64,000 nucleotides of DNA, taken from the NCBI RefSeq assembly GCF_029212375.1, contig NZ_JARGNU010000014.1, forward strand, positions 1-64,000, written 5' to 3'. The stretch comes from Zhongshania sp. Its GTDB lineage: Bacteria; Pseudomonadota; Gammaproteobacteria; Pseudomonadales; Spongiibacteraceae. The notes under the pieces are model-generated. The model saw only the letters and a list, made by a program, of their open reading frames with translations, had not been told where the DNA came from and ran no database searches. The first letter of the stretch is position 1, and each line of letters opens with the position of its first letter. The position numbers and the translations under genes were made by a program. This document shows positions 1 through 6,755 of the stretch, piece by piece.

Positions 1-57
1 TTTTGTGGTGAGGAATTTTTACGTGAAAAACTTAATTTTTCTACAGCCTGGTTAGGC
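1..57 (+). repeat. right half of an integron attC site (partial, inferred)
   Basis: The window opens just before a GTTAGGC core (51-57), which matches the GTTRRRY recombination core of integron attC sites. A cassette ORF begins five bases later. The 15 bases at 40-54 recur with one mismatch at 782-796, next to another core-like GTTA. I therefore read this as the 3' arm of the attC belonging to the preceding cassette. An attI site next to an integrase gene is the alternative. The left arm is outside the window, so the hairpin cannot be tested. Confidence 0.4.
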
Positions 58-61
58 CCTT

Positions 62-484
62 ATGAATCGAAACTTTGAAATAGTTGACGGAATCTATCTT
101 GTTCAAGAAAATTACGAACTTGATTTACATAATAATTTTGATTTCAAGAGTCTAGATTATTCTGTGGAGGAGCGTAAGCTCAAATTAAATTGGCAGCGCT
201 CGAAGGGAGATTGGGTTGGAACTGACACGCCACAGAAAGTATCTGTCGAATTTGTAAATGTAAGTGAGTTTCGCTTTATGCCGCGAGATTCAGAAGTGCC
301 TCATACCGAGGATGAGTGTCTAAATTCTTTCGGGTATTGGGTAGATGAAGATTGGGCAGGTGGCGTCATCATGGTTGAACCTAATCAAAAGGCAAAACCT
401 CAATGGCTTACAGCAATAGATTTTATGTCTGGTGCAGTATTGGCTGTACAAGCGGATAGTGCTCATGCCAAAGTCTTGGCCTAA
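62..484 (+). CDS. integron cassette protein of unknown function (140 aa)
   Basis: I do not recognise this protein. It is acidic and soluble, with no signal peptide or membrane segment and many Trp, Asp and Glu residues. The ATG lies five bases after a GTTAGGC core, and the TAA stop lies inside the left core of the following attC site (479-485). This tight fit between two recombination sites is the normal layout of a promoterless integron gene cassette. Expression would depend on an upstream promoter, since no good ribosome binding site fits in the few bases before the start. Many cassette proteins of this size are unknowns or immunity/antitoxin-like, but nothing here fixes a function. Confidence 0.75.
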   Translation: MNRNFEIVDGIYLVQENYELDLHNNFDFKSLDYSVEERKLKLNWQRSKGDWVGTDTPQKVSVEFVNVSEFRFMPRDSEVPHTEDECLNSFGYWVDEDWAGGVIMVEPNQKAKPQWLTAIDFMSGAVLAVQADSAHAKVLA

Positions 485-592
485 CAATACGTGCCAGCTG
501 ACATTTTGGTCGGCGCTCCGTTTTGTGTATGGCTTCGCCATTTTACACAAAACTACACACCAACCAAAATGCAGCTGCACTCTGCGTTATTG
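479..592 (+). repeat. integron attC recombination site
   Basis: The site starts with GCCTAAC (479-485), matching the RYYYAAC core, and ends at GTTATTG (586-592), close to GTTRRRY. Between them is an imperfect palindrome. CAGCTGACATTTTGGT on the left pairs with ACCAAAATGCAGCTG on the right, except for one unpaired base on the left arm, the extrahelical base typical of attC. An inner arm GTTTTGTGTA pairs with TACACAAAAC around a short loop near 530-540. Length of about 114 bp, core motifs, asymmetry and the stop codon of the preceding ORF inside the left core all fit an attC. Confidence 0.87.
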
Positions 593-601
593 GGAATCTA
601 A

Positions 602-733
602 ATGAAGTTCGGTGTAATTACATTAGGCGGAACAAGGGCCATTTACAGCTTAAAGTGGTGCCTTAGAGCAAAACGAAGCGGGGTGATAGAAATCCAAAGG
701 AGCGGGATGCGTTGTGAAGAAATCCGAAAATAA
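602..733 (+). CDS. possible 43-aa cassette ORF of unknown function
   Basis: A short ATG-to-TAA frame starts ten bases after the attC core at 586-592 and ends inside a core-like TAAACAAG, exactly as the previous cassette ORF ends inside its attC. The predicted peptide is basic with two cysteines and has no recognisable domain. Its only support is the cassette-like placement. It could equally be the worn remnant of a longer cassette gene. Confidence 0.3.
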   Translation: MKFGVITLGGTRAIYSLKWCLRAKRSGVIEIQRSGMRCEEIRK

Positions 734-799
734 ACAAGATTTTGAGGCGCGAGGAATCATGCGTTCTGCTAAATCAGAAAATCTACAGCCTCGTTACAA
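729..799 (+). repeat. degenerate, short attC-like site
   Basis: AATAAAC (729-735) and GTTACAA (793-799) sit where attC cores would be. AGATTTT (737-743) pairs perfectly with AAAATCT (778-784). The right end, TCTACAGCCTCGTTA (782-796), matches 14 of 15 bases of the segment at 40-54 before the first cassette. The preceding short ORF stops in the left core. The cores deviate from consensus, so recombination activity is doubtful. Confidence 0.45.
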
Positions 800-801
800 C
801 T

Positions 802-1119
802 CTAAGTGTTGCGTTTGATATCGCGGTAAAAATTTTCATGCGAACCAAGTACCATTAATTCGAGAGTCAGTGTGCCATCATTAAAACTGTATCCTAACAA
901 CGTAAGCTGCTTATTCATTTTAAATTTATGCACACGCAAAAAAGATAAGTCGCCCTTTTTCTGCTCACCAAGTCCTGGTTTCGCCATTAGTTCCTTAATG
1001 GCAGTATCCAGGTCTCTCTTTTGGTTGGGCTTAAGTTTCTTTACGGCTTTTTTGAAGCTCGGTGTTTGTAAAACACTAGTTGCCTTAGCCAAAATCGTAG
1101 GGCTCCAGTTTTCCGGCAT
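802..1119 (-). CDS. RelE/ParE-superfamily toxin of a type II TA module
   Basis: The 105-aa product has the RelE/ParE layout: a QTPSFKKAVKKL helix near the N-terminus, a basic middle (KPNQKRDLDTAI), then beta strands with LRVHKFKM and a C-terminal LGSHENFYRDI. Family members are mRNA interferases or gyrase poisons, and the sequence does not separate the two. I chose the ATG at 1119 over a TTG at 1137. The gene overlaps the 3' end of its antitoxin by 35 bases, typical of translationally coupled antitoxin-first modules. It lies in reverse orientation within the cassette array, as TA cassettes with their own promoters often do. Confidence 0.8.
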   Translation of the reverse strand: MPENWSPTILAKATSVLQTPSFKKAVKKLKPNQKRDLDTAIKELMAKPGLGEQKKGDLSFLRVHKFKMNKQLTLLGYSFNDGTLTLELMVLGSHENFYRDIKRNT

Positions 1120-1312
1120 CTTTTTCAGCTTGTGCAATGATTGCTTGCTTCACAAACTCATAGGGCAAATCGGGATTATCTTCCATCATTTCACCAATTT
1201 TAGCCCAATGCTCTATTTGCTTAGGTGGTGTTCGGTTCAGTGCTCTTGCCATAATAGTGGCTTTATCAATAAGGTCTTGGTCTAATCGTATGCTAGTGGT
1301 TGCCACGGTCAT
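1085..1312 (-). CDS. ParD-like ribbon-helix-helix antitoxin
   Basis: The 75-aa protein begins with a TSIRLDQDLIDKA strand-helix, typical of ribbon-helix-helix DNA-binding antitoxins. The middle part (RTPPKQIEHWAKIGE) is seen in the ParD-like antitoxin family that partners RelE/ParE toxins. It would bind and neutralise the toxin encoded immediately downstream (802-1119) and repress the shared promoter on the minus strand. The start ATG at 1312 is preceded by an AAGAGGATAT ribosome binding region. Having its own promoter fits a reverse-oriented cassette gene. Confidence 0.8.
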   Translation of the reverse strand: MTVATTSIRLDQDLIDKATIMARALNRTPPKQIEHWAKIGEMMEDNPDLPYEFVKQAIIAQAEKDAGKLEPYDFG

Positions 1313-1331
1313 ATCCTCTTGGGTTCAATTT

Positions 1332-1435
1332 CGCCCTGATTGTAGCAATATGCCACAAATGAGGCAAGTTGCAGCAAGCGGGTCAATGCAACTCCAAAAC
1401 CTGCGGTTTTTCCGCGCATTACCCAAGCGTTAGGG
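1332..1435 (+). repeat. possible degenerate attC behind the TA cassette
   Basis: GTTAGGG (1429-1435) resembles a right attC core, and GCCCT at 1332-1336 is complementary to its AGGGC end. In between, AGTTGCA and TGCAACT form a stem with a 13-base loop. The left core lacks the conserved AAC. The site is where an attC should be, between the TA promoter and the next cassette gene, whose stop codon overlaps GTTA. Weak evidence overall. Confidence 0.3.
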
Positions 1436-1687
1436 CTGATCGTAGTGCCCGCCAATAGCTAAGATATAAATGGATTTATCATCGAAACGATATATCAATC
1501 GATCTTTCTGCGAGATTCGTTTTGACCAAAGGCCAGAGAGATTGTGCTTGAGTGATTCAGGCTTGCCGAGGCCAGATGAGGGATCATCAGATCTGAGTAT
1601 TTCCTTGAGCGGTTCATGCCGGCTAACTACTTGTTCTACAACGCTTTTAAGGTTGTCGCTAAATTTGTTTACGCTGATTGTGTCCAT
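1430..1687 (-). pseudogene. in-frame chimera of YefM antitoxin N-terminus and YoeB toxin C-terminus
   Basis: Starting at the ATG at 1687 (AAGGTGG ribosome binding site four bases upstream), the first roughly 28 residues match the Phd/YefM antitoxin start (MDTISVNKFSDNLKSV, then VVSRHEPLK). The frame then runs into the C-terminal two thirds of a YoeB toxin (GLGKPESLKHNLSGLWSKRI, then RLIYRF). The rest of YefM, the start of YoeB and the gene junction are missing, without a frameshift. A single internal deletion in an ancestral yefM-yoeB pair explains this. The YoeB part keeps the catalytic-region residues Glu, Arg and a His-Tyr near the end, but loses the N-terminal helix. It is probably inactive, though a small fused product could still be made. 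Confidence 0.8.
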
Positions 1688-1700
1688 ACGGCCACCTTTA

Positions 1701-1719
1701 TGTACGGAAATGCCGTACA
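1701..1719. promoter_or_regulatory. YefM-type operator palindrome
   Basis: TGTACGG and CCGTACA form a perfect 7-bp inverted repeat with a 5-base spacer, directly upstream of the ribosome binding site of the YefM-YoeB chimera. YefM proteins are known to bind palindromes with a TGTACA-like core, so this is probably the surviving autoregulatory operator of the ancestral module. Confidence 0.55.
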
Positions 1720-1734
1720 ACTATATGCCAAAAG

Positions 1735-1818
1735 TGCTAACAAGCCCGCGTACTGCGATAGCTTTTTCGTTGCGCCTTTGGCGCCACCGCAAAGCTGCGC
1801 GTGTTGGCGGCGCTATGA
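1735..1818 (+). repeat. attC-like site behind the YefM-YoeB cassette
   Basis: TGCTAACAA (1735-1743) resembles a left attC core. The right end GCGCTATGA (1810-1818) differs by one T-to-C change from the common GCGTTATG form. Inside, AGCTTT (1760-1765) pairs with AAAGCT (1791-1796), and GCGC pairs with GCGC around CTTTG. The outer arms are partly complementary. The C in the right core would impair the essential GTT, so this is probably a decayed site. Confidence 0.5.
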
Positions 1819-1863
1819 GTCAAAAGGAGTGAATCGCCTTCTTTGAGGTAATATGTAAAGCAA

Positions 1864-2031
1864 TCATGGGAAATCGCGCAATATAACTAATAGCAAAGTG
1901 GTCAAGTTCAATCCGGCCGCAAAAAGCGCGGCCTGCGCGGGACCCACTAAGCTATAGCGGCCATTTTTAAACTGTGCAGTAATGAACTCGTCAAAGTGAG
2001 GGGCGAGGGTAATGTTGGTATTTCTAGCCAT
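1864..2031 (-). pseudogene. truncated ParD antitoxin remnant
   Basis: From the ATG at 2031 the first 27 residues (MARNTNITLAPHFDEF, then NGRYS) are a classic ParD ribbon-helix-helix start. After NGRYS the conserved SASEVVRAGL segment is replaced by unrelated hydrophobic sequence that runs through a stem-loop to a stop at 1864. No ParE follows. The break coincides with the stem-loop at 1890-1955, which suggests loss of the rest of the parDE module by recombination. It could no longer pair with a toxin in the usual way. Confidence 0.65.
1890..1955. repeat. long imperfect stem-loop at the ParD breakpoint
   Basis: ATAGCAAAGTGGTC (1890-1903) pairs with GACCCACTAAGCTAT (1941-1955) apart from an unpaired base and a two-base mismatch. 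GGCCGC (1915-1920) pairs with GCGGCC (1928-1933). The asymmetric long hairpin recalls an attC, but no proper core motifs flank it on either strand. Confidence 0.5.
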
Positions 2032-2179
2032 GACTAAAAAATAGTCTATGAAATTGGGATAGCTTTTTAAACTTGAGCACAAGTAGGCTGGACCTTTTCT
2101 CTGTCTTTAGAAAGGTTATTGTTTTAGATTTCCTTGCTCGCATCTGTGGGTAATTGGTCTGATGTGTATCGAAACACCC

Positions 2180-3079
2180 TCAATTCGAATAAGCCCGAAA
2201 ATACTCAAGTAAAAAATCCAATAACAAGCGCAGTTTTTTAGAGCTGGCACTGCCGGGTGGGTATACGCCGTAAACGTCGATATTTGGCAGTGTGTAATCT
2301 TCTAATATGCGCACTAAACTGCTGGCGTGAATTTTTGGCTGGGCATCGTAGAGGGGGACGCGGCCAAGGCCGTGGCCGCCCTCTACAAACACGGTGCGTG
2401 CTGCGGCGTTGTTGGTGCTAATGGTGCCGTTAACTTTAATGCTGTAGTTTCGGCTGCCTTTGCGCAGCGCAATTTCGCCTGATGTGAGTTTGTATATTAC
2501 CCAGTTGTGTTTGCTTAGGTCGGCGGGGCTAGTTGGCAGGCCGTGTTTGGCGAGGTAGGCGGGGGCTGCGCAAAGGCAGGTTTGTAGGCTGGTGAGTTTT
2601 ATCGCTTGCAAGCCTGAGTCGGGCAGCGGGGCGCCGCGTACTGCTAGGTCAATGCCTTCTTGTAAGATATTGATGCGCTCGTCGCTGAGCATTACGTCGA
2701 GTTCAATTTTGGGGTGGAGCTTTTTAAAGTCGTTTAAGGCGGGGATCACTGCCTGCAAGCCCAAGTTGACGGGGCAGGTAATTTTAAGCAGGCCAATGGC
2801 TTCGCTTTTTAGGTTCTCGATCTGTTGATTTGCCGCCGAGGCCTGCTCAGCAATACTGCGGCACCGCTGGTAATACTGTTCGCCGGCTTCGGTTAGGGCG
2901 ATTGATCGAGTGGAGCGGTTTAATAACTTAATGCCGAGTTGGGTTTCTAGCTTTTTTATGTGGTAGCTTACCACGGCGCGGGATAGGCCGATATGCTTGG
3001 CTGCTGCGCTAAAATTACCTTGCTCTACAACTTGAGCAAATATCACCATGCTTCTAAGCTGGTCAAAAGAAACGTCCAT
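2180..3079 (-). CDS. LysR-family transcriptional regulator
   Basis: At 299 aa it has normal LysR length. The N-terminal winged helix-turn-helix spans residues 5-64, with the recognition region FSAAAKHIGLSRAVVSYHIKK around 23-43. An effector-binding domain (about 90-295) contains GIDLAVRGAPLPDS and the VEGGHGLGRVP segment. This type, with SRAVVSYHI, resembles the AaeR/DmlR-like LysR subgroup. It is divergent from the aldehyde reductase gene at 3363 across a 283-bp gap. It therefore probably controls that gene and the GST, and itself. In E. coli yqhD is controlled by an AraC-type protein, so the pairing here is different. Confidence 0.9.
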   Translation of the reverse strand: MDVSFDQLRSMVIFAQVVEQGNFSAAAKHIGLSRAVVSYHIKKLETQLGIKLLNRSTRSIALTEAGEQYYQRCRSIAEQASAANQQIENLKSEAIGLLKITCPVNLGLQAVIPALNDFKKLHPKIELDVMLSDERINILQEGIDLAVRGAPLPDSGLQAIKLTSLQTCLCAAPAYLAKHGLPTSPADLSKHNWVIYKLTSGEIALRKGSRNYSIKVNGTISTNNAAARTVFVEGGHGLGRVPLYDAQPKIHASSLVRILEDYTLPNIDVYGVYPPGSASSKKLRLLLDFLLEYFRAYSN

Positions 3080-3140
3080 ATGTGTTGTTCCGCGCTAGTC
3101 TTAAACCTGAATATTAGGCCGGTGTAATGTCGCTGATTGT

Positions 3141-3153
3141 ATCAAAATTTGAT
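3141..3153. promoter_or_regulatory. candidate LysR operator
   Basis: ATCAAA and TTTGAT flank a single central A, giving a perfect 13-bp dyad between the divergent LysR gene and the YqhD-type reductase. LysR sites often follow T-N11-A, and this dyad has A/T-rich symmetric ends of the right size. Assignment is by position only. Confidence 0.4.
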
Positions 3154-3362
3154 CCAATGAAGTCATATTTATCTGCATTGTTTACATTAATGGCGGGGCG
3201 TACACTGTTTACCAGTATCGACATTGCGGTTTTTTCCTTGCAGTGCAGAGCCAGTAATCGGCGGGAAGGGTGTTTGGATAGTATTGGCGCTATACACCAA
3301 TCTTGTTATGTCTTGTCTTGGCACAATCGTTATTTTAAGACCAATTTATTAATGGAGCTTTT

Positions 3363-4520
3363 ATGTTGAATTTTAGTTTTTCGAATTCTACCCGCATTCA
3401 TTTTGGCGAGGGGCAAACTCAAATTATCGCCAAAGAAATACCGGCTAATGCGCGAGTGTTACTGGCTTATGGCGGCGGCTCCATTAAAAGTAATGGTATT
3501 TACGATGAGGTGATTGCGGGCTTAGGCGAGCGCTTTGTAGTTGAGTTTTCTGGCATTGAACCCAATCCGAGCTACGACACGTTGATTAAGGCAGTTCCGC
3601 TGATTAAGGAGCACCAACTGGACTATATTCTGGCAGTGGGTGGTGGCTCGGTGGCCGATGGTTGCAAATTTATATCGGCAGCGGCGTTTTATGAGGGCGA
3701 CGACCCTTGGGATATTATTGCCAAACGCGCAAAAATCACCCAAGCACTGCCTATTGGCGTGGTGCTCACCTTGCCAGCCACTGGTTCAGAAAGTAATGCC
3801 GGTTCGGTTGTTACTCGTCATGGCCATAAGGGCGCATTTTCGCACCCGCTATTACAGCCCCAATTTGCAGTGCTAGACCCAAAGGTTACGCTGTCGCTGT
3901 CTGATCGGCAGGTGGGTAATGGCGTGGTTGATGCCTTTGTTCACACTATGGAGCAGTATCTTACCTACGGCGTTAACGGCAAGGTGCAAGATCGCTTCTC
4001 TGAAGGTTTGCTACTAACTTTGATAGAAGATGGCCCTAAAGCGCTGGCGGCGGAGTCGAAACAAGATTTAGAGGTGCGGGCTAATATTATGTGGTCGGCG
4101 ACGTTGGCTTTAAATGGTTTGATCGGCGCCGGTGTTCCCCAAGATTGGACCACCCATATGATTGGCCACGAGTTAACGGCTGCACATGGCATTGATCACG
4201 CGCGCACGTTGTCGATTGTGTTGCCAGCGGTAATGAAGGTGCGCCGCGAGGTGAAACGCGAGAAGTTGCTGCAATACGCTGAACGGGTTTGGCAGCTAAA
4301 AGACGGCGACGATGATTCGCGTATAGATCGCGCGATTGCGCTTACCGAGGCATTCTTTACAACGATGGGTGTTCCTACGCGTATGTCGCACGTTGATTTG
4401 AATAGCGCCCATATCGACAATTTAATCGCGAATCTCACTGAACATGGCATGGTGAAACTGGGCGAGCAGAGAGCGGTAACGCCAGAAATTAGTCGTCAAA
4501 TATTAGAGACCGCACTGTAA
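3363..4520 (+). CDS. yqhD: NADPH-dependent iron-type aldehyde reductase (YqhD-like)
   Basis: This 385-aa group III iron-containing alcohol dehydrogenase follows E. coli YqhD almost block by block (GIEPNP, LTLPATGSESNAG, then VVDAFVH and GLIGAGVPQDW). The nucleotide-binding GGGS is at 93-96. The likely metal ligands are Asp190, His194, His265 and His279. YqhD reduces short and medium chain aldehydes, including those from lipid peroxidation, using NADPH in the cytoplasm. It is followed 43 bp later by a GST gene, which suggests a joint aldehyde or electrophile detoxification unit. The divergent LysR gene is the probable regulator. Confidence 0.93.
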   Translation: MLNFSFSNSTRIHFGEGQTQIIAKEIPANARVLLAYGGGSIKSNGIYDEVIAGLGERFVVEFSGIEPNPSYDTLIKAVPLIKEHQLDYILAVGGGSVADGCKFISAAAFYEGDDPWDIIAKRAKITQALPIGVVLTLPATGSESNAGSVVTRHGHKGAFSHPLLQPQFAVLDPKVTLSLSDRQVGNGVVDAFVHTMEQYLTYGVNGKVQDRFSEGLLLTLIEDGPKALAAESKQDLEVRANIMWSATLALNGLIGAGVPQDWTTHMIGHELTAAHGIDHARTLSIVLPAVMKVRREVKREKLLQYAERVWQLKDGDDDSRIDRAIALTEAFFTTMGVPTRMSHVDLNSAHIDNLIANLTEHGMVKLGEQRAVTPEISRQILETAL

Positions 4521-4563
4521 TAGCAATTAGATATTCACTTACACTATTTAATAAGGCGCTAAT

Positions 4564-5172
4564 ATGATTACTGTTCATCACTTGAATCAATCTCGCTCTA
4601 AGCGGGTGCTTTGGCTATTAGAAGAGCTAGCAATGCCCTACGAGATTATTCACCACCAGCGCAATCCGCAGACCAATCTTGCACCGGCCAGTTTGGCGGC
4701 GATTCACCCCTTGGCCAAATCGCCAGTGATTGTGGATGGCGAGCGGACCTTGTGTGAGTCTGGCGCGGTAATGGAATACCTGCTCGACCAAGATCCAAAA
4801 CAGCGGTTGCGGCCAGCCAAAACCAGTGCCGATTATTATGTCTACTTGGAATGGCTGCACTTTGCCGAGGGCTCGCTGGCGATGCCTGTCATAATCAATA
4901 TGATTATGCAGCGCGAAGAGCGGGCTGGGGATAAAGCTTTGGATGGCTATATAGCCAAAGAGATTGCGGTAGATTTTGCTTATATTGAGGCGACTTTAGC
5001 TGGACGGGACTACTTTGCCGGCGCTGAATTTAGCGCTGCCGATATTATGATGACCATGATATTGGAAATTGCTAATCGCGATGGTTTGGTCAAAGACAAG
5101 CCGCATACCTTGGCTTATTTAAGCAAGGTGCAATCTCGCCCCGCCTATCAAAAGGCTGCTAGCCTAGGCTAA
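4564..5172 (+). CDS. glutathione S-transferase
   Basis: The 202-aa cytosolic GST has an N-terminal thioredoxin fold (HHLNQSRSKRVLWLLEE, then the cis-proline region KSPVIVDG and glutathione-contacting ESGAVMEYL near 60-70). The C-terminal helical domain includes EFSAADIMM. The serine in NQSRS could be the activating residue. GSTs conjugate glutathione to electrophiles. Its place just behind a YqhD-type aldehyde reductase suggests a role in aldehyde or oxidative stress. The substrate cannot be told from sequence. Confidence 0.9.
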   Translation: MITVHHLNQSRSKRVLWLLEELAMPYEIIHHQRNPQTNLAPASLAAIHPLAKSPVIVDGERTLCESGAVMEYLLDQDPKQRLRPAKTSADYYVYLEWLHFAEGSLAMPVIINMIMQREERAGDKALDGYIAKEIAVDFAYIEATLAGRDYFAGAEFSAADIMMTMILEIANRDGLVKDKPHTLAYLSKVQSRPAYQKAASLG

Positions 5173-5177
5173 GCGTG

Positions 5178-5207
5178 ATGCGCCTGATTTAAGTGTATCA
5201 GGCGCAT
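5178..5207. terminator. hairpin between convergent GST and arsenic operon
   Basis: ATGCGCCTGAT and ATCAGGCGCAT form a perfect 11-bp stem with an 8-base loop between two gene ends that face each other. There is no long T-run on either side, so it is a likely but not textbook intrinsic terminator serving both directions. Confidence 0.65.
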
Positions 5208-5232
5208 GGCCTCGTTCTACAGTTTAGAAATC

Positions 5233-6249
5233 TTAATCAAACCAGTGCCGAGTTCGGTTAGCAAAAGCGACCAAGCTTAGCATTACTGGTACTTCTACCA
5301 AAACGCCAACCACCGTGGCCAAGGCCGCTCCGGATTGTAAGCCAAATAGCGATATGGCAACTGCCACTGCTAACTCAAAAAAGTTTGAGGTGCCGATCAT
5401 ACAGGCTGGCGCGGCCACATTATGAGGAAGCTTCATGGCTTTAGCGGCGCCATAGGCAATCGCGAAAATGCCGTAGGTTTGCAATAACAGTGGAATTGCA
5501 ATTAGCACAATAGCCAGTGGGCTGGCGATGATGGTTTGTGCTTGAAAGCCAAATAGCAGCACCACCGTTGCCAGTAAGCCCGCGATAGAAACGGGTTTTA
5601 AGGTTTGAATAAACTGATTTAAGCGCAGGTGGTTGTCGGCGGAGTCGAGTAACTTACGGGTAACAATACCCGCGACAAGCGGCACCACAACATATAACAG
5701 CACTGAAAACAGCAGGGTGGCCCAGGGCACCGTTACATCGTTTACGCCCAATAAAAATGCTGCAATGGGGGCAAAGGCAAAAATCATAATAAGGTCGTTT
5801 ACCGACACTTGCACCAAGGTGTAATTTGCGTCGCCTTTAACAAGGTGGCTCCACACAAACACCATGGCCGTGCAGGGCGCAACACCGAGCAAGATCATAC
5901 CGGCAATGTATTCGCTGGCGGTTTGCGGGTCGACCAGGTCGACAAACACCACGCGGAAAAACAACCACCCCAGCGCGGCCATGCTAAAAGGCTTTATTAA
6001 CCAGTTAATCACCAAGGTTAGCGCCAAGCCCTTGGGCTTTTTGCCCACGTCTTTAATTGACGAAAAATCCACTTGAATCATCATTGGGTAAATCATGACC
6101 CAAATGAATAAGGCGACCGGAATATTGACATGGGCGTATTCCAGGGCGGCAAACCACTGAAATACCTCGGGTAAAAAATTGCCTAAGCTCACGCCGGCGA
6201 GAATACAAAGCCCAACCCACACCGATAAATAGCGCTCAAAAACTCCCAT
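5233..6249 (-). CDS. acr3: ACR3-family arsenite efflux permease
   Basis: This 338-aa inner-membrane protein has about ten hydrophobic segments. It carries the ACR3 hallmark [13 protein letters not shown] with the conserved Cys at residue 126, known to be needed for arsenite transport, and the NDLIMI segment after it. It exports As(III), and perhaps Sb(III), using the proton gradient. It is the last gene of an arsR-arsC-acr3 operon on the minus strand and starts two bases after arsC. ACR3 is unrelated to ArsB, so the symbol arsB is avoided. Confidence 0.93.
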   Translation of the reverse strand: MGVFERYLSVWVGLCILAGVSLGNFLPEVFQWFAALEYAHVNIPVALFIWVMIYPMMIQVDFSSIKDVGKKPKGLALTLVINWLIKPFSMAALGWLFFRVVFVDLVDPQTASEYIAGMILLGVAPCTAMVFVWSHLVKGDANYTLVQVSVNDLIMIFAFAPIAAFLLGVNDVTVPWATLLFSVLLYVVVPLVAGIVTRKLLDSADNHLRLNQFIQTLKPVSIAGLLATVVLLFGFQAQTIIASPLAIVLIAIPLLLQTYGIFAIAYGAAKAMKLPHNVAAPACMIGTSNFFELAVAVAISLFGLQSGAALATVVGVLVEVPVMLSLVAFANRTRHWFD

Positions 6250-6251
6250 GA

Positions 6252-6725
6252 TTAAATCTCCTCAGCCAACTGTTGCAAGGTAGTTTGTAATTGGGCGCCG
6301 CTCATTGCGGCAATATCTAAACTTAGCAAGCCGCGAACGCGGATTTCGATGGTGTCCATTACCGAATTAAATGCCGATTGAATCTCGGCCTCGCTGCCCT
6401 CCAATTTAGTCGGGTCTGGCAAACCCCAATGCACTTTAGCGGTATTGCCAAACCACACTGGGCAGGCTTCGTTGGCGGCGCTGTCGCACACGGTTATTAC
6501 CACATCGGGTTTAATGGCTTCAAAATCATCCCAAGACTGGCTTTGTAGTCCGTCAATTGAAATGCCGCGCTGTTGCAGGTATTTCAGTGACAGCGGGTGA
6601 ACCTCGCCAGCAGGCTGACTGCCTGCACTGTAAGCCGTAATGCGGCCATCCGCTAAATGATTGGTAATGGCTTCGCTTAAAATGCTGCGGCAGCGATTGT
6701 GGGTGCAGATGAACAGAATTTTCAT
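6252..6725 (-). CDS. arsC: arsenate reductase, low-molecular-weight phosphatase type
   Basis: This 157-aa LMW-PTP fold protein has a CX5R loop at residues 7-13 (CTHNRCR) and the catalytic Asp in LPDPTKL, preceded by VHWG. It reduces As(V) to As(III) in the cytoplasm so that the ACR3 pump can export it. Extra cysteines (Cys12 in the loop and Cys residues in [13 protein letters not shown] near 80-90) fit the thiol relay of thioredoxin-coupled ArsC. It sits between arsR and acr3 in one operon. A plain protein phosphatase is unlikely in this context. Confidence 0.92.
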   Translation of the reverse strand: MKILFICTHNRCRSILSEAITNHLADGRITAYSAGSQPAGEVHPLSLKYLQQRGISIDGLQSQSWDDFEAIKPDVVITVCDSAANEACPVWFGNTAKVHWGLPDPTKLEGSEAEIQSAFNSVMDTIEIRVRGLLSLDIAAMSGAQLQTTLQQLAEEI

Positions 6726-6755
6726 AAGGAAACCTCTATTAAATTAAACGGTGGA

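Noticed and set aside
320-580. 86-aa minus-strand ORF across the first attC
   Set aside because: Runs through the attC palindrome and the opposite strand of the cassette ORF; no motif.
872-1285. 137-aa plus-strand ORF
   Set aside because: It is the complement of the TA module; the minus strand gives two recognisable protein families and this frame gives none.
1470-1846. two plus-strand ORFs over the YefM-YoeB region
   Set aside because: Shadows of the chimera on the other strand and of the attC-like site.
3127-3369. 80-aa ORF in the LysR-yqhD gap
   Set aside because: Overlaps the promoter region and the yqhD start, with no motif or ribosome binding site.
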